Source: Dictyobacter kobayashii
GTDB lineage: Bacteria; Chloroflexota; Ktedonobacteria; Ktedonobacterales; Ktedonobacteraceae
Direction of reading: 5' to 3'
Assembly: GCF_003967555.1 (NCBI RefSeq)
Contig: NZ_BIFS01000001.1
Span: 372,001 to 436,000, forward strand
DNA length: 64,000 bases
Shown here: positions 1 to 7,688 of the stretch, piece by piece
Numbering within the stretch: the stretch's first letter is position 1
Layout of the letters: each line of letters opens with the position of its first letter
Made by a program: the position numbers and the translations under genes
The notes under the pieces: generated by a model
The model's input: only the letters and a program-made list of their open reading frames with translations
What the model was told of the DNA's origin: nothing
Database searches by the model: none

Positions 1-325
1 ACAGGCCTTGAAATAGCGTCCCAGCCACTGCCAGGGCCGCCCCCACCAGGACCGCTCCCAGCACGACAGGTAAACGCACCTGTAAAATAATGATTTCTAA
101 TGCGGGGTCCCATTTCACTGGAAAAGCAAATAGCCTCGTACTGTTCAACAATATCTGCACAATCGTCAAGATCGGCACAGAGACAGAGCCAAAACTCACT
201 GAGACCAGCACTACCGCGACCAGGATTATTCCCAGGCCGGCTAATACCAACGAAGACACAACCCGACGCCGTATCGACCGCTCTGGATCTGCTGCCGTTA
301 ATGTTGGACGCGTTACCATTTTCAT
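1..325 (-). CDS. FecCD/BtuC-family ABC transporter permease (N-terminal part, runs off window)
   Basis: Reading the minus strand from 325 gives an open frame to the window edge starting MKMVTRPTLTAADPERSIRR, followed by a hydrophobic segment and then the family pattern LRLPxxLGAVLVGAALAVAG near residue 90 (here VRLPVVLGAVLVGAALAVAG). That pattern is typical of the first two membrane helices of FecCD-type permeases, which carry iron-siderophore or vitamin B12 across the inner membrane with an ATPase and a binding protein. An AAGGTGAG ribosome-binding site lies just upstream; a second ATG two codons later (319) is possible. The gene follows a cobalamin riboswitch at 455-690, so B12 or another corrinoid is the most likely substrate (inference). 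Only about 108 codons are in the window, so the C-terminus and any partner genes cannot be seen. Confidence 0.85.
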   Translation of the reverse strand, partial: MKMVTRPTLTAADPERSIRRRVVSSLVLAGLGIILVAVVLVSVSFGSVSVPILTIVQILLNSTRLFAFPVKWDPALEIIILQVRLPVVLGAVLVGAALAVAGTLFQGL

Positions 326-454
326 ATCTAGCGCTCACCTTAATTTTTTGTAGCAGCCAGAAGGAGGGGTATCAGCCAAGACACATATGGAGGAAAGCTT
401 TGCGCGGCCCGCACATAGTGATTCATCCTGGTTCACTCCTTTGACGCGAAGGAA

Positions 455-690
455 CGTGAGCCTCTCACCGGGCAGGTCTCCTGGCTTACAGCTGTGGACG
501 CAGTTCAAACGGCCTTCCCATCCCTATTGATACTCATTTCTGCTCGATCAGGGACAGTGACCACAAAGGTTGAGGAATATATGAACCGCTCGCTGTTTAC
601 AGTAGCGCGACTGCGTCGGATTTTCACCGACTTCCCTATTCTGCCCGAATCTTACTCAGGCCACCCGATGAAGACACTATTAAATATTTT
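455..690 (-). promoter_or_regulatory. Cobalamin riboswitch
   Basis: On the minus strand the leader holds the B12-riboswitch landmarks in order: GGGAAGTCGGTGAAAATCC, then CGCAGTCGCGCTACTGTAA, then GGGAAGGC, and the B12 box AGCCAGGAGACCTGCC (positions 472-488). Adenosylcobalamin-type riboswitches normally shut off downstream uptake genes when B12 is plentiful. It sits between a strong promoter (705-733) and the permease starting at 325, with about 130 nt left for an expression platform. The 5' edge is approximate. Confidence 0.95.
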
Positions 691-704
691 TTTATCTGTA
701 GAAG

Positions 705-733
705 AGTATATCGATCATCACCTACAAAGTCAA
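705..733 (-). promoter_or_regulatory. Sigma-70-type promoter of the riboswitch transcript
   Basis: On the minus strand, TTGACT (728-733) and TATACT (705-710) are separated by 17 bp. The predicted start, near 698, lies just ahead of the riboswitch. Confidence 0.75.
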
Positions 734-750
734 GAATTGTGATGGTCGAT

Positions 751-888
751 CCAGGGCTTTTTTTTACTGTTCCTCTTTGGCGCCTGCGGCGCCGGGTTGG
801 GAGTGTGGAGTGTGTTTGGTAGACGGCTGTAGCCGCTCACCAAACACACTCCCTTGAAAGAATGTCCATCTTATCGCTTGCTATTGGA
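751..888 (-). repeat. Dispersed hairpin repeat, copy 1
   Basis: Read on the minus strand this copy has AGCAAGCGATAAGATGG, a large imperfect hairpin built on GGAGTGTGTTTGG/CCAAACACACTCC, then CCCAACCCGGCGCCG and the small hairpin GGCGCCGCAGGCGCC, and ends in AAAAAAGCCCTGG. The same order of blocks recurs at 10245-10406 and 28627-28787. The left terminal repeat seen in those copies is not recognisable here. The rest of 326-933 holds only the riboswitch and its promoter. Confidence 0.8.
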
Positions 889-933
889 CCTTACAGATAG
901 CCATCAGCCTAATGACGATGGATTCCGCTCATG

Positions 934-1547
934 TTAAGGCATTGGACGTTGCACTACCTCTTTCTGCCAGGTAGGATTGGCTTTGATCGTGATAGCATTT
1001 TGATGAGCATAACGCTTTGTGTCTGCTCGTACACGTATGTTGTACGATTCCCAGTCATCAAGATGGCCAATAAGCAGATGGTGTGTGCGACCCCTGATTT
1101 CGCAGAGAGTGATCAAGTTATTTGGATCAAGTTCGAGCTCGGGATAGAGATGGAACGGTTTAATATGGTGAACCTGTAATCCTTTTCCCCGATGACCACA
1201 GACCACACAAGCAGGCTCGTGGCGGAGATGCTCATGAGCAACTCTGGGCCACTCAGGGCTGCGAGCTCTGCCATACTTGTTAGCAACTCTGGCACCAGGA
1301 TCTTTTTGCCAGGATGGAATGTGTTGTCTATATACCTTCGGCGGGGGGTCTTGTTGATCGGAGGACGTTTTCGTGCGGGAGCGTGGCCACGGGGTGAGCT
1401 ATGTCTTTGTTTGCGTCGAGGACGCAGTCTAAGATGATTAAGAGCAAGCACAAAAACGAGAAGTATAACGATTACGAACGCTACTGCTAAAAGTGGGCTA
1501 TCTACATTAATATGAATGTGAAATGGATTAACTATATAAATATGCAT
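934..1547 (-). CDS. Membrane-anchored HNH endonuclease (one apparent frameshift)
   Basis: From ATG 1547 (ribosome-binding site GGAGAAAAG) the frame begins MHIYIVNPFHIHINVD and a single hydrophobic helix of about 20 residues, then a basic linker rich in Arg, Lys and Pro. The HNH part lies in the next frame: Cys-Val-Val-Cys, then LQVHHIKPFHLYPEL, DPNNLITLCE, and a His-rich tail HHLLIGHLDDWESYN. Adding one base to the T5 run at 1303-1307 (A5 on the coding strand) joins the two parts into a protein of about 205 residues. HNH domains cut or nick DNA using a metal held by His and Asn. A membrane helix in front of such a domain is uncommon. The target and biological role are unknown. The start is well supported; the frameshift may be a sequencing error. 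Confidence 0.7.
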
Positions 1548-1552
1548 ATTTC

Positions 1553-1901
1553 TTTTCTCCAATATGGGCAAAAATAAGCTCTTCCTCTCGCAAAAAGGGC
1601 ATGACTGGTTGTGCCCTTGGAACGGGGCGGAATCAATCACCACCACCTGGAAAACTGCTCTGCTCTTCTATTCCATTTTGTTCAAGCAAAAGCAGAAACT
1701 CTGCACGATTTCACCTCTGGTTGAAATGATCGTCTGATGGATCAAGCAAACGAGGAAGCAGCATGGAGTACCATGCGTGGCCTGTACAAAGTACATCTTC
1801 GGCACCATCCTGATGAACAACGAGGTCAGCAAAGTTATCTACGAAGATTTCCTGCCCCAGACCCTCATGGTCGATATTTGCGATAAGATCTACAATCCAG
1901 G
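1553..1901. other. Intergenic stretch with one doubtful small ORF
   Basis: Between the kinase 3' end and the HNH start there is a 64-codon minus-strand frame (1711-1905, TTG start overlapping the kinase stop). It contains VDNFADLVVHQDGAEDV, matches no family I recognise and has no ribosome-binding site. I see no clear terminator here. Confidence 0.4.
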
Positions 1902-3801
1902 TCAAGCGGTCGCGTAAATAGCGAAATTACTGGCACTGATGGTGCCTCCCTGGTCAACCGCCAGACCGGCCGTACCGCTGGCATAGGTGGCATCACTGAC
2001 ATTGCCCAGAGATTTGCCATTCGCGTAGAAGCTAAACTGCGAGCCTTTAATGACCACAGCCACCTTGCTAGCAGCGTGGATATCACCGAAGGTACCTTGA
2101 GAAATAGCTTTGGGTATACCTGTAGTGTTATCATATACAGCCACGCGCCAGCTACCATCTGGCTCAACCAGAAAGGTATAGGTCCCAAGCAGGCTGCCAG
2201 GCTGATTGCGGAAATAGAGGCCAAAGCTACTATTGGAGTTCTGATCTTGCTGTAAATCTACCTCAAGTACATAATCATTCGGATAATTTTTACCGGATAT
2301 ACCGGTCAGAAAGAGGCCTTGCAGGGTTTTGCTGGTCGCGGTATTGATAATCTGTGTCGCTTTCCCCTGACAATTGATACGCGCACCATTATATACCTCC
2401 CAGGTACCACCACCTGTATCACAGGCTGGCCCGGGAGCGGCCGCAGAATAGAGCAGTTGGCCAGTTGGAACAACACCAGTTGCGGGTGTAGCAGCGGTTG
2501 CAGGCGTTGCTGTGGGCTGTGCGGTAGGCTTAACAGTTGCCGTCGCGGTTGGAGCCACAGTCGGCGTCTGCTTAGCTGTGGTAGTTTGTGTGGGTTGCAC
2601 AGTAGGAGTTACAGTGGCGGTGGTAGCTGTTTTATTTTTTAAAAGCTGCGTGCCAGTAACCACACCGGCCAGTACCAAAGCCAGAGCACATAACACCAAC
2701 AATGGGACACGCCACCAGGCACCTCGTTGCGCTGGAATGGGACGCCGCACGGGAGGAGTCTCAATAACCTGAAGGTTGGATGGTTCGGCATTCATGGGCG
2801 AAGCCATTGTGGTCGGTGTAGCATCATAGGTGCCCATACCAGACGGAGGCGTATGAGAAAGTATCATTGGAGAAGCGGCAGGCTGCACCATTGTTGGGAT
2901 CATATCTTCTCCCTGGGCTAGCCTCGCTGAATAGCTGGCAGGGCGCTCAATCGCTGCATGTAAATCCTGGGCCATAGCCTGCACAGAGGAATAGCGCTGT
3001 GTACGGTCTTTGGCGGTCGCTTTCTGAATTACAGCATCCACGCCAGGAGGAATCTCAGGGCGCGTAGAATGTAGCAGAGGCAGAGTCTCGCGTAGATGGC
3101 GGGTAATCACAGCCAGTGAATTAGAGCCAGCAAAAGGCACATGGCCGTCTAGAAGCGTATAGAGTACCACACCCAGTTCATAAATATCCGCCCGATAATC
3201 TATGGCTTCACCCATCGCCATTTCAGGCGCCATATAATCAGGGGTCCCTAACGTTACCCGGTCCGCGTCAGAGTTGTACCCGGCATGTTATCATCAATCA
3301 GGCGAGCAATGCCAAAATCAGTCAGCACCAGGCGACCATCTGCATGCAACAGGAAGTTGGCTGGCTTCAGATCGCGATGGATCACCCCTGTGCATGCGCA
3401 TAATCCAACGCGGACGCTGCCTGGTCCATATAGGGAATCACAGCAGAGAGAGACAAAGCACCTTGTTGCTTCAAACGCTCACTCAGACTACCACCCGTAA
3501 CATACGGCATTACCAGATAGGCCAGGCCATCCTGCTCACCATATTCATAGAGTGGCATAATATTCATATGCTCCAGCCGGGCAATCACATCAGCTTCACG
3601 CCGAAAGCGCGCCAGAAAACCCTGTGAAGACTCTCCATCGTTATTGTCCAGATAAGGATGCAGTACTTTGACCGCCACATGACGAGCAGGACGCTCCTGG
3701 CGAGCCAGGTAAACGGCTCCCATGCCTCCCCGACCAATCAACCGCTCCAGGGTACAGTTCCCAAGAATCTTCCCGACCAGGTCATTTGAATTTCCTTGCA
3801 T
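1902..3801 (-). CDS. Ser/Thr protein kinase with transmembrane segment and exported lectin-like C-terminal domain (two apparent frameshifts)
   Basis: The N-terminal kinase domain shows the glycine loop [12 protein letters not shown], the lysine motif VAVKVL, the catalytic [11 protein letters not shown], the DFG motif TDFGIARL and the APE-type segment [11 protein letters not shown]. It is followed by a low-complexity region, one membrane helix (about [17 protein letters not shown]), a Thr/Pro-rich linker, and an outer domain of about 190 residues resembling 3-keto-disaccharide hydrolase/LamG-type folds (motifs [31 protein letters not shown]). Two breaks interrupt the kinase: one base is missing at the C4 run 3385-3388 (just before HRD) and one at 3257-3259 (before GTPDY). 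With these restored the protein is about 633 residues. The layout fits a transmembrane sensor kinase that binds a ligand, possibly a glycan, outside the cell (inference). Confidence 0.85.
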
Positions 3802-3994
3802 AATGCTTACGCGCTCCTCTGACTTACTCCAGTATTTTTCTCTTACTTATGTATACGATCTACGCCCCGATTATTATTCTGCATCTATATGTTTAACCAA
3901 AATTCGTCAGTTATCAGGCCTCGATAAGCAAAAAACAGTTGAAAAGCCAAAGCATACATGCGCCCCTCGCAAGCGCTTCTCTCTCCCAGAACAA

Positions 3995-4042
3995 AAAGCG
4001 ACAATACATACGATATCTATAGATCATATATATTGTCGCTTT
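3995..4042 (-). terminator. Hairpin after the Uma2-type gene
   Basis: AAAGCGACAATA (3995-4006) pairs perfectly with TATTGTCGCTTT (4031-4042). It lies about 60 bp past the stop of the minus-strand gene at 4101. The rest of 3802-4100 holds the kinase promoter region, with no gene seen. Confidence 0.55.
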
Positions 4043-4100
4043 GAGACTGACATTTGCTTTTTACCGCAAGGCTCTTTACCAGCTTATTCGATAAAGATGT

Positions 4101-4631
4101 TTACGGCTCTTCTTCTAATTCCAGATAGGCTTCCAAATAAATATCACTCACAGCTAATACTACGTCGATGCTCGAAAGATGCACCTTATCATCGTCATTT
4201 ACATACACGTAATTTTCCCATTGATGCATATTTACACGATGATAATGTTCAACATAACGCCGCCGGAAGTCCACTAGCAAGATCTCCAAAATAGTCGGGA
4301 AGAACTTATATGCCTCAAGTTTCTCAGTTTGATCTGTTTTCTGAGTGTATTGCGACATTACCTCGACCACAACAGTGGGCGACTCCATCACTTTACGCGT
4401 CCAATCAGCAGGATCACATGAAATAGAAGCATCAGGACAATAACACAGATCGTTAGCAAGCTTGACAACTGCATCAGAATTATACACTCGACAATCGCTA
4501 CCGCGCAGAGCAAACCAGAGCAGGGCACCAATATTCTGGCCGATTTGTGCATGCGCAAGCGTACCACCTGTCATCATGCGAATATCGCCATGCACATACT
4601 CATATTTGTGGTCAGGAAAAGTTTCGAGCAT
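4101..4631 (-). CDS. Uma2 family (DUF820) putative nuclease
   Basis: This 176-residue protein carries the Uma2 pattern: YEYVHGDIRMMTGG near the N-terminus, HAQIGQNI, then PDASISC, VVVEVMS, and KLEAYK, which together form the PD-(D/E)XK-like core of this family. Most Uma2 proteins have no tested function, although the fold suggests a nuclease. The frame stays open upstream of the chosen ATG and encodes TLDEYWR, which belongs to the family N-terminus. The true start is therefore probably upstream, near 4680, either at a non-ATG codon or behind a missed base. No partner gene is evident. The GNAT gene at 4851 is divergent. Confidence 0.8.
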   Translation of the reverse strand: MLETFPDHKYEYVHGDIRMMTGGTLAHAQIGQNIGALLWFALRGSDCRVYNSDAVVKLANDLCYCPDASISCDPADWTRKVMESPTVVVEVMSQYTQKTDQTEKLEAYKFFPTILEILLVDFRRRYVEHYHRVNMHQWENYVYVNDDDKVHLSSIDVVLAVSDIYLEAYLELEEEP

Positions 4632-4850
4632 ACGCCAATATTCATCCAGCGTATAGTTATCAGGAATAACCTGGATCTTACATAACTTTAGTAATGGATG
4701 AGATGAGTTGAGAGAGGTGAGTGTTCATAAATATGGGCCTCCGCTGACGAATGGAGAATGTCATAAGCTTGCTCTTTTTCAGGGAAGAACCTATACTGCC
4801 AAGGCGAAGGCAATTCAAGTACTATTTTCACTAGAGAATGTGAGGAAGAG

Positions 4851-5363
4851 ATGGCTTTTCTCAGTGCACCTTCAGAAGACTATCAAAGTAGTTATCTTGA
4901 GGCTCTTCAGGAATATAGAGTGGAAGGCCGAGGCAGGGAACCTTCTCCCGAAGAAGTAGCTGCCAACTTTGATACCTTTGTACAACACCTCCACAATCAA
5001 GCTGACCGCACAAAGATCAAGCCTAGACAGGTTCCCACCTCAGAGTTCTGGCTGATCGATGGGAACAACTATCTCGGAAGGATTTTCTTACGCCATGAAT
5101 TGGATAAGGAACTGCTTCAAAAAGGTGGTCACATTGGATATACCATTCGCCCATCACGCAGAAAGCAAGGCTATGGAAAGCTTATCCTCAAGTACGGTCT
5201 TGTGCAAGCAAAAGCTTTCGGTTTTGAGCGCGTTCTCCTAACGTGTGATGAGGACAACCACAGCTCACGAACTATTATCGAGTCAAATGGGGGAATATTG
5301 GAGAATACAATTCAGGTTAGAGAATGGCCTGCAATGGTGTGCCGTTACTGGATTCACCTGTAA
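4851..5363 (+). CDS. GNAT family N-acetyltransferase
   Basis: This 170-residue protein has the acetyl-CoA-binding pattern of GNAT enzymes: GHIGYTIRPSRRKQGYGKLI, where RRKQGYG corresponds to the family Q/RxxGxG/A loop, followed by the beta strand VLLTCDEDNHSSRTIIE and the C-terminal NGGILEN. These enzymes move an acetyl group to an amine on a small molecule or protein; the substrate cannot be told. The start follows GAGGAAGAG. It is divergent from the Uma2 gene and appears to be transcribed alone. Confidence 0.85.
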   Translation: MAFLSAPSEDYQSSYLEALQEYRVEGRGREPSPEEVAANFDTFVQHLHNQADRTKIKPRQVPTSEFWLIDGNNYLGRIFLRHELDKELLQKGGHIGYTIRPSRRKQGYGKLILKYGLVQAKAFGFERVLLTCDEDNHSSRTIIESNGGILENTIQVREWPAMVCRYWIHL

Positions 5364-5811
5364 GTGGTCAGGATAAACGAGGGATCTCCTTTTTTCTACC
5401 TGTCTCGGAGAGACATATTTGCTTGCTCTGCTTCAATATATGTGAAATAATCTTTTTTCATACTAAAGCATGTGAAGCACTCACTGCTATCTCTCTGCTT
5501 ATCTATTGTCTCATTATTACACATAGCACCCTAACAAAATTTGACACTAACTGTTTTAGATTTCAATAGACAATGTTGAATTTACATAAACAGCCAACAG
5601 TACCATAGCGCGCTCATAATCCTGTACGGAAGGTCAGTTGACAAGTGGAGGCTGGCGCGTGATACTCTTAACTAAAGAGTAGTCGCCCTGGCACAATGCA
5701 AATTCTCTATTTATAGTGTTTGAGCTGCAGGGGAGGGAACCGACCACTGCGTTCAACGCGGAGCCAATGGCGTTCCTACGTTTTCATATCTTCCATTTGA
5801 AGGAATAATTC
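5364..5811. other. Intergenic leader region before the flavin reductase
   Basis: No gene is seen. The region holds several small inverted repeats, including ACTCTTAACTAAAGAGT near 5670. At 5734-5778 the order GGGAAC, GCGTT-C-AACGC, GCC-aat-GGC, GTTCC could fold as a small three-way junction. I cannot match it to a known RNA class. Confidence 0.35.
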
Positions 5812-6447
5812 ATGGCTATTGAAAAAGAACTTTTCAGGCAGGTGATGGGACGCTTTGCTACCGGTGTGACGGTTGTCACGACGAGCAGTAATGAGGTTCT
5901 GGCGGGCCTTACTGTCAATTCATTTTGTTCGGTTTCTTTAAATCCACCATTGGTTCTCATTTGTATTGATAATAATAGTAGTACCCTGTCTTATTTCCGG
6001 GAAAGTAAGATCTTTGCGGTCAATATGCTGACGGAGAAACAAGAACAGTGGTCGCGCGGCTTCGCTACCAATAGTCCGGAACGTTTTGAACATTTCTGCT
6101 ATGCTCCTTATTATACGGCGGCGACCGGTGCTCCAATCATTAAGGATGGATTGGCTTTTATCGACGCACGCGTGGTGGCTGAATATCCAGGTGGCGATCA
6201 TGTGATCTTTATTGGCCAGGTTGAAGCGATGGGTACGCCACATCAGATGGCGTTTGTTGATGAGCAGGGGCGTGTCCAGAATACACAGGGTGGTCAGCCC
6301 ACCACGAATGGTCATGGCACAGCTAAAGAGGATGAGCCGTTGTTGTATTATGGTGGCCAGTATCGACACATGGCAAAATTATTCCATGAGCCTGGCCTGG
6401 TAGAAGAGCAGCACCCGGAGAATGTTGGAGAAGCAGCAAGAAACTAA
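5812..6447 (+). CDS. Flavin reductase family (FMN-binding) protein
   Basis: The 211-residue product begins with the family signature FRQVMGRFATGVTVVTT, followed by VNSFCSVSLNPPLVLICI and FAVNMLTEKQEQ. These motifs form the split-barrel FMN-binding fold of flavin:NAD(P)H oxidoreductases, which supply reduced flavin to monooxygenases or act as small reductases. The family GDHVIFIGQVE strand is present. The ATG follows GAAGGAATAATTC. The 3' end overlaps the next gene by 26 bp in another frame, so the two are probably cotranscribed. The C-terminal stretch of about 40 residues beyond the core is variable in this family. Confidence 0.9.
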   Translation: MAIEKELFRQVMGRFATGVTVVTTSSNEVLAGLTVNSFCSVSLNPPLVLICIDNNSSTLSYFRESKIFAVNMLTEKQEQWSRGFATNSPERFEHFCYAPYYTAATGAPIIKDGLAFIDARVVAEYPGGDHVIFIGQVEAMGTPHQMAFVDEQGRVQNTQGGQPTTNGHGTAKEDEPLLYYGGQYRHMAKLFHEPGLVEEQHPENVGEAARN

Positions 6448-7048
6448 GCGGTCAGCAGCACTGACCGCGCTCCAACAACAGATTCGGCAATGTCGGCTCT
6501 GCCAGGAGCAAGGCTATATTCCCGTAGCCCATCCAATTGTGAGTGGACAAATCACCGACCGTATTCTGGTAATTGGTCAGGCCCCTGGCCATCGTTCAGT
6601 GGCGCAGGATCGGCCTTTTAGTGGTCCAGGCGGACGCATTTTACAATCATGGTTGGAGGCTGCGGGTTTTCCACCCGGATATCTGCATGAACATACCTAC
6701 CTCAGCTCACTCACACGTTGCGATCCCGGTCGTAATCTCCGTGGCAATGGAGACCGTAAACCTTCGCCCGCCGAAATGACCCTCTGCCGCCCCTATTTGC
6801 AGGCCGAGTTACGCATTTTACAGCCCAAAGTTGTGCTCCTGGTGGGAACGATGGCCATTGAGGCATTCTGTGGCAAGGTCAAATTGGAGCAGTGCGTCGG
6901 GTCCTATATTGAAGATAAGGATACATTCTACTTGCCACTGCCCCATCCCTCTGGTGTAAGTCGCTGGCTTAATGATTCTGAGCACAAAAAGCTGCACCAG
7001 CGAGCTCTGAGCATTCTAGCCCACTGGCGCGAACTTTATCAATTATGA
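6422..7048 (+). CDS. Uracil-DNA glycosylase family protein with iron-sulfur cysteines
   Basis: The 208-residue protein shows motif 1 GQAPGHRSVAQDRPFSGPGG and a C-terminal HPSGVSRWLN motif, both typical of the uracil-DNA glycosylase superfamily (family 4/5-like). Four Cys residues (QCRLCQ near residues 24 and 27, then TRCDP and LCRPYL) are placed as in enzymes with a 4Fe-4S cluster. These enzymes remove uracil or deaminated bases from DNA to start base-excision repair. The gene overlaps the flavin reductase by 26 bp, suggesting translational coupling. The exact family and damage specificity are uncertain because motif 1 is not canonical for family 4. Confidence 0.85.
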   Translation: MLEKQQETKRSAALTALQQQIRQCRLCQEQGYIPVAHPIVSGQITDRILVIGQAPGHRSVAQDRPFSGPGGRILQSWLEAAGFPPGYLHEHTYLSSLTRCDPGRNLRGNGDRKPSPAEMTLCRPYLQAELRILQPKVVLLVGTMAIEAFCGKVKLEQCVGSYIEDKDTFYLPLPHPSGVSRWLNDSEHKKLHQRALSILAHWRELYQL

Positions 7049-7052
7049 GTAG

Positions 7053-7472
7053 TTAGTGTTGGTGGTGGCTGTAATCAGCCCGATCGGCGCGCTGGTGCAT
7101 ATCGAACTCGTGCACCCCTTTTTTCAAGGTGCCCAGAGCCAGGGTGGCACATGTGGGACGGGTCATGACGACCTCGCGACCCAACTGATCCATCAGATCT
7201 TCAAAAGTAATATTTTCGATCTCCTCAGCACTCATGCCCTGCACCATCTCGGTCACATATGAAGCGGCGGCACGGCTAATTGTACAACCGGTGCCATCCC
7301 AGGCAATCTCTTTGAGCTTGCCGTCTTCACCAAAACTGGCCTGCATCGTAATAACGTCGGCACAGCCTGGATTACCACCATTCAGGTTTACATCCGGATG
7401 TTCAATTTCGCCCTGATTGCGGGGATTCTCATAGTGATCTAACAGAAAGTCAATAGCTTCTTGACGATTCAT
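7053..7472 (-). CDS. sufU: SufU-type iron-sulfur cluster scaffold/sulfur-transfer protein
   Basis: The 139-residue protein has the NifU-N/SufU layout: YENPRNQG near the N-terminus, NPGCADVI with the first Cys, GTGCTISRAAAS with the second and RPTCATLALGTLK with the third. These Cys residues bind zinc or a nascent cluster. SufU receives sulfur from SufS during Fe-S assembly. I chose the ATG at 7472 because AGAGGAGAAACT lies directly before it. The frame continues upstream to 7553, but that part does not resemble the family. The other suf genes are not in the window. The gene is convergent with the glycosylase gene, leaving only 4 bp between stops. Confidence 0.9.
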   Translation of the reverse strand: MNRQEAIDFLLDHYENPRNQGEIEHPDVNLNGGNPGCADVITMQASFGEDGKLKEIAWDGTGCTISRAAASYVTEMVQGMSAEEIENITFEDLMDQLGREVVMTRPTCATLALGTLKKGVHEFDMHQRADRADYSHHQH

Positions 7473-7688
7473 AGTTTCTCCTCTTTGGAGGGATATAGTA
7501 TCACAGGACCCAATGGTATGAGCCCTACTCCATCCACCAATTATAGCATCCAAACAAAAATACTTATATATAAACGCGCAACGTTCTTTCTTCTTCTTAA
7601 TGTAAACACGATCTACACTCTACTTATTCCCACCGTGTATCACGCCTGTTTGCTGTTTTTTCCAGCACAACATACCAGAAGAAAGCGC

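Noticed and set aside
494..742. 82-codon plus-strand ORF
   Set aside because: It lies entirely opposite the cobalamin riboswitch and its promoter.
1711..1905. 64-codon minus-strand ORF after the kinase
   Set aside because: TTG start, no ribosome-binding site and no recognised family; too weak to call a gene.
3722..4294. 190-codon plus-strand ORF
   Set aside because: It is opposite the kinase start, the intergenic region and the 3' end of the Uma2 gene, and has no family likeness.
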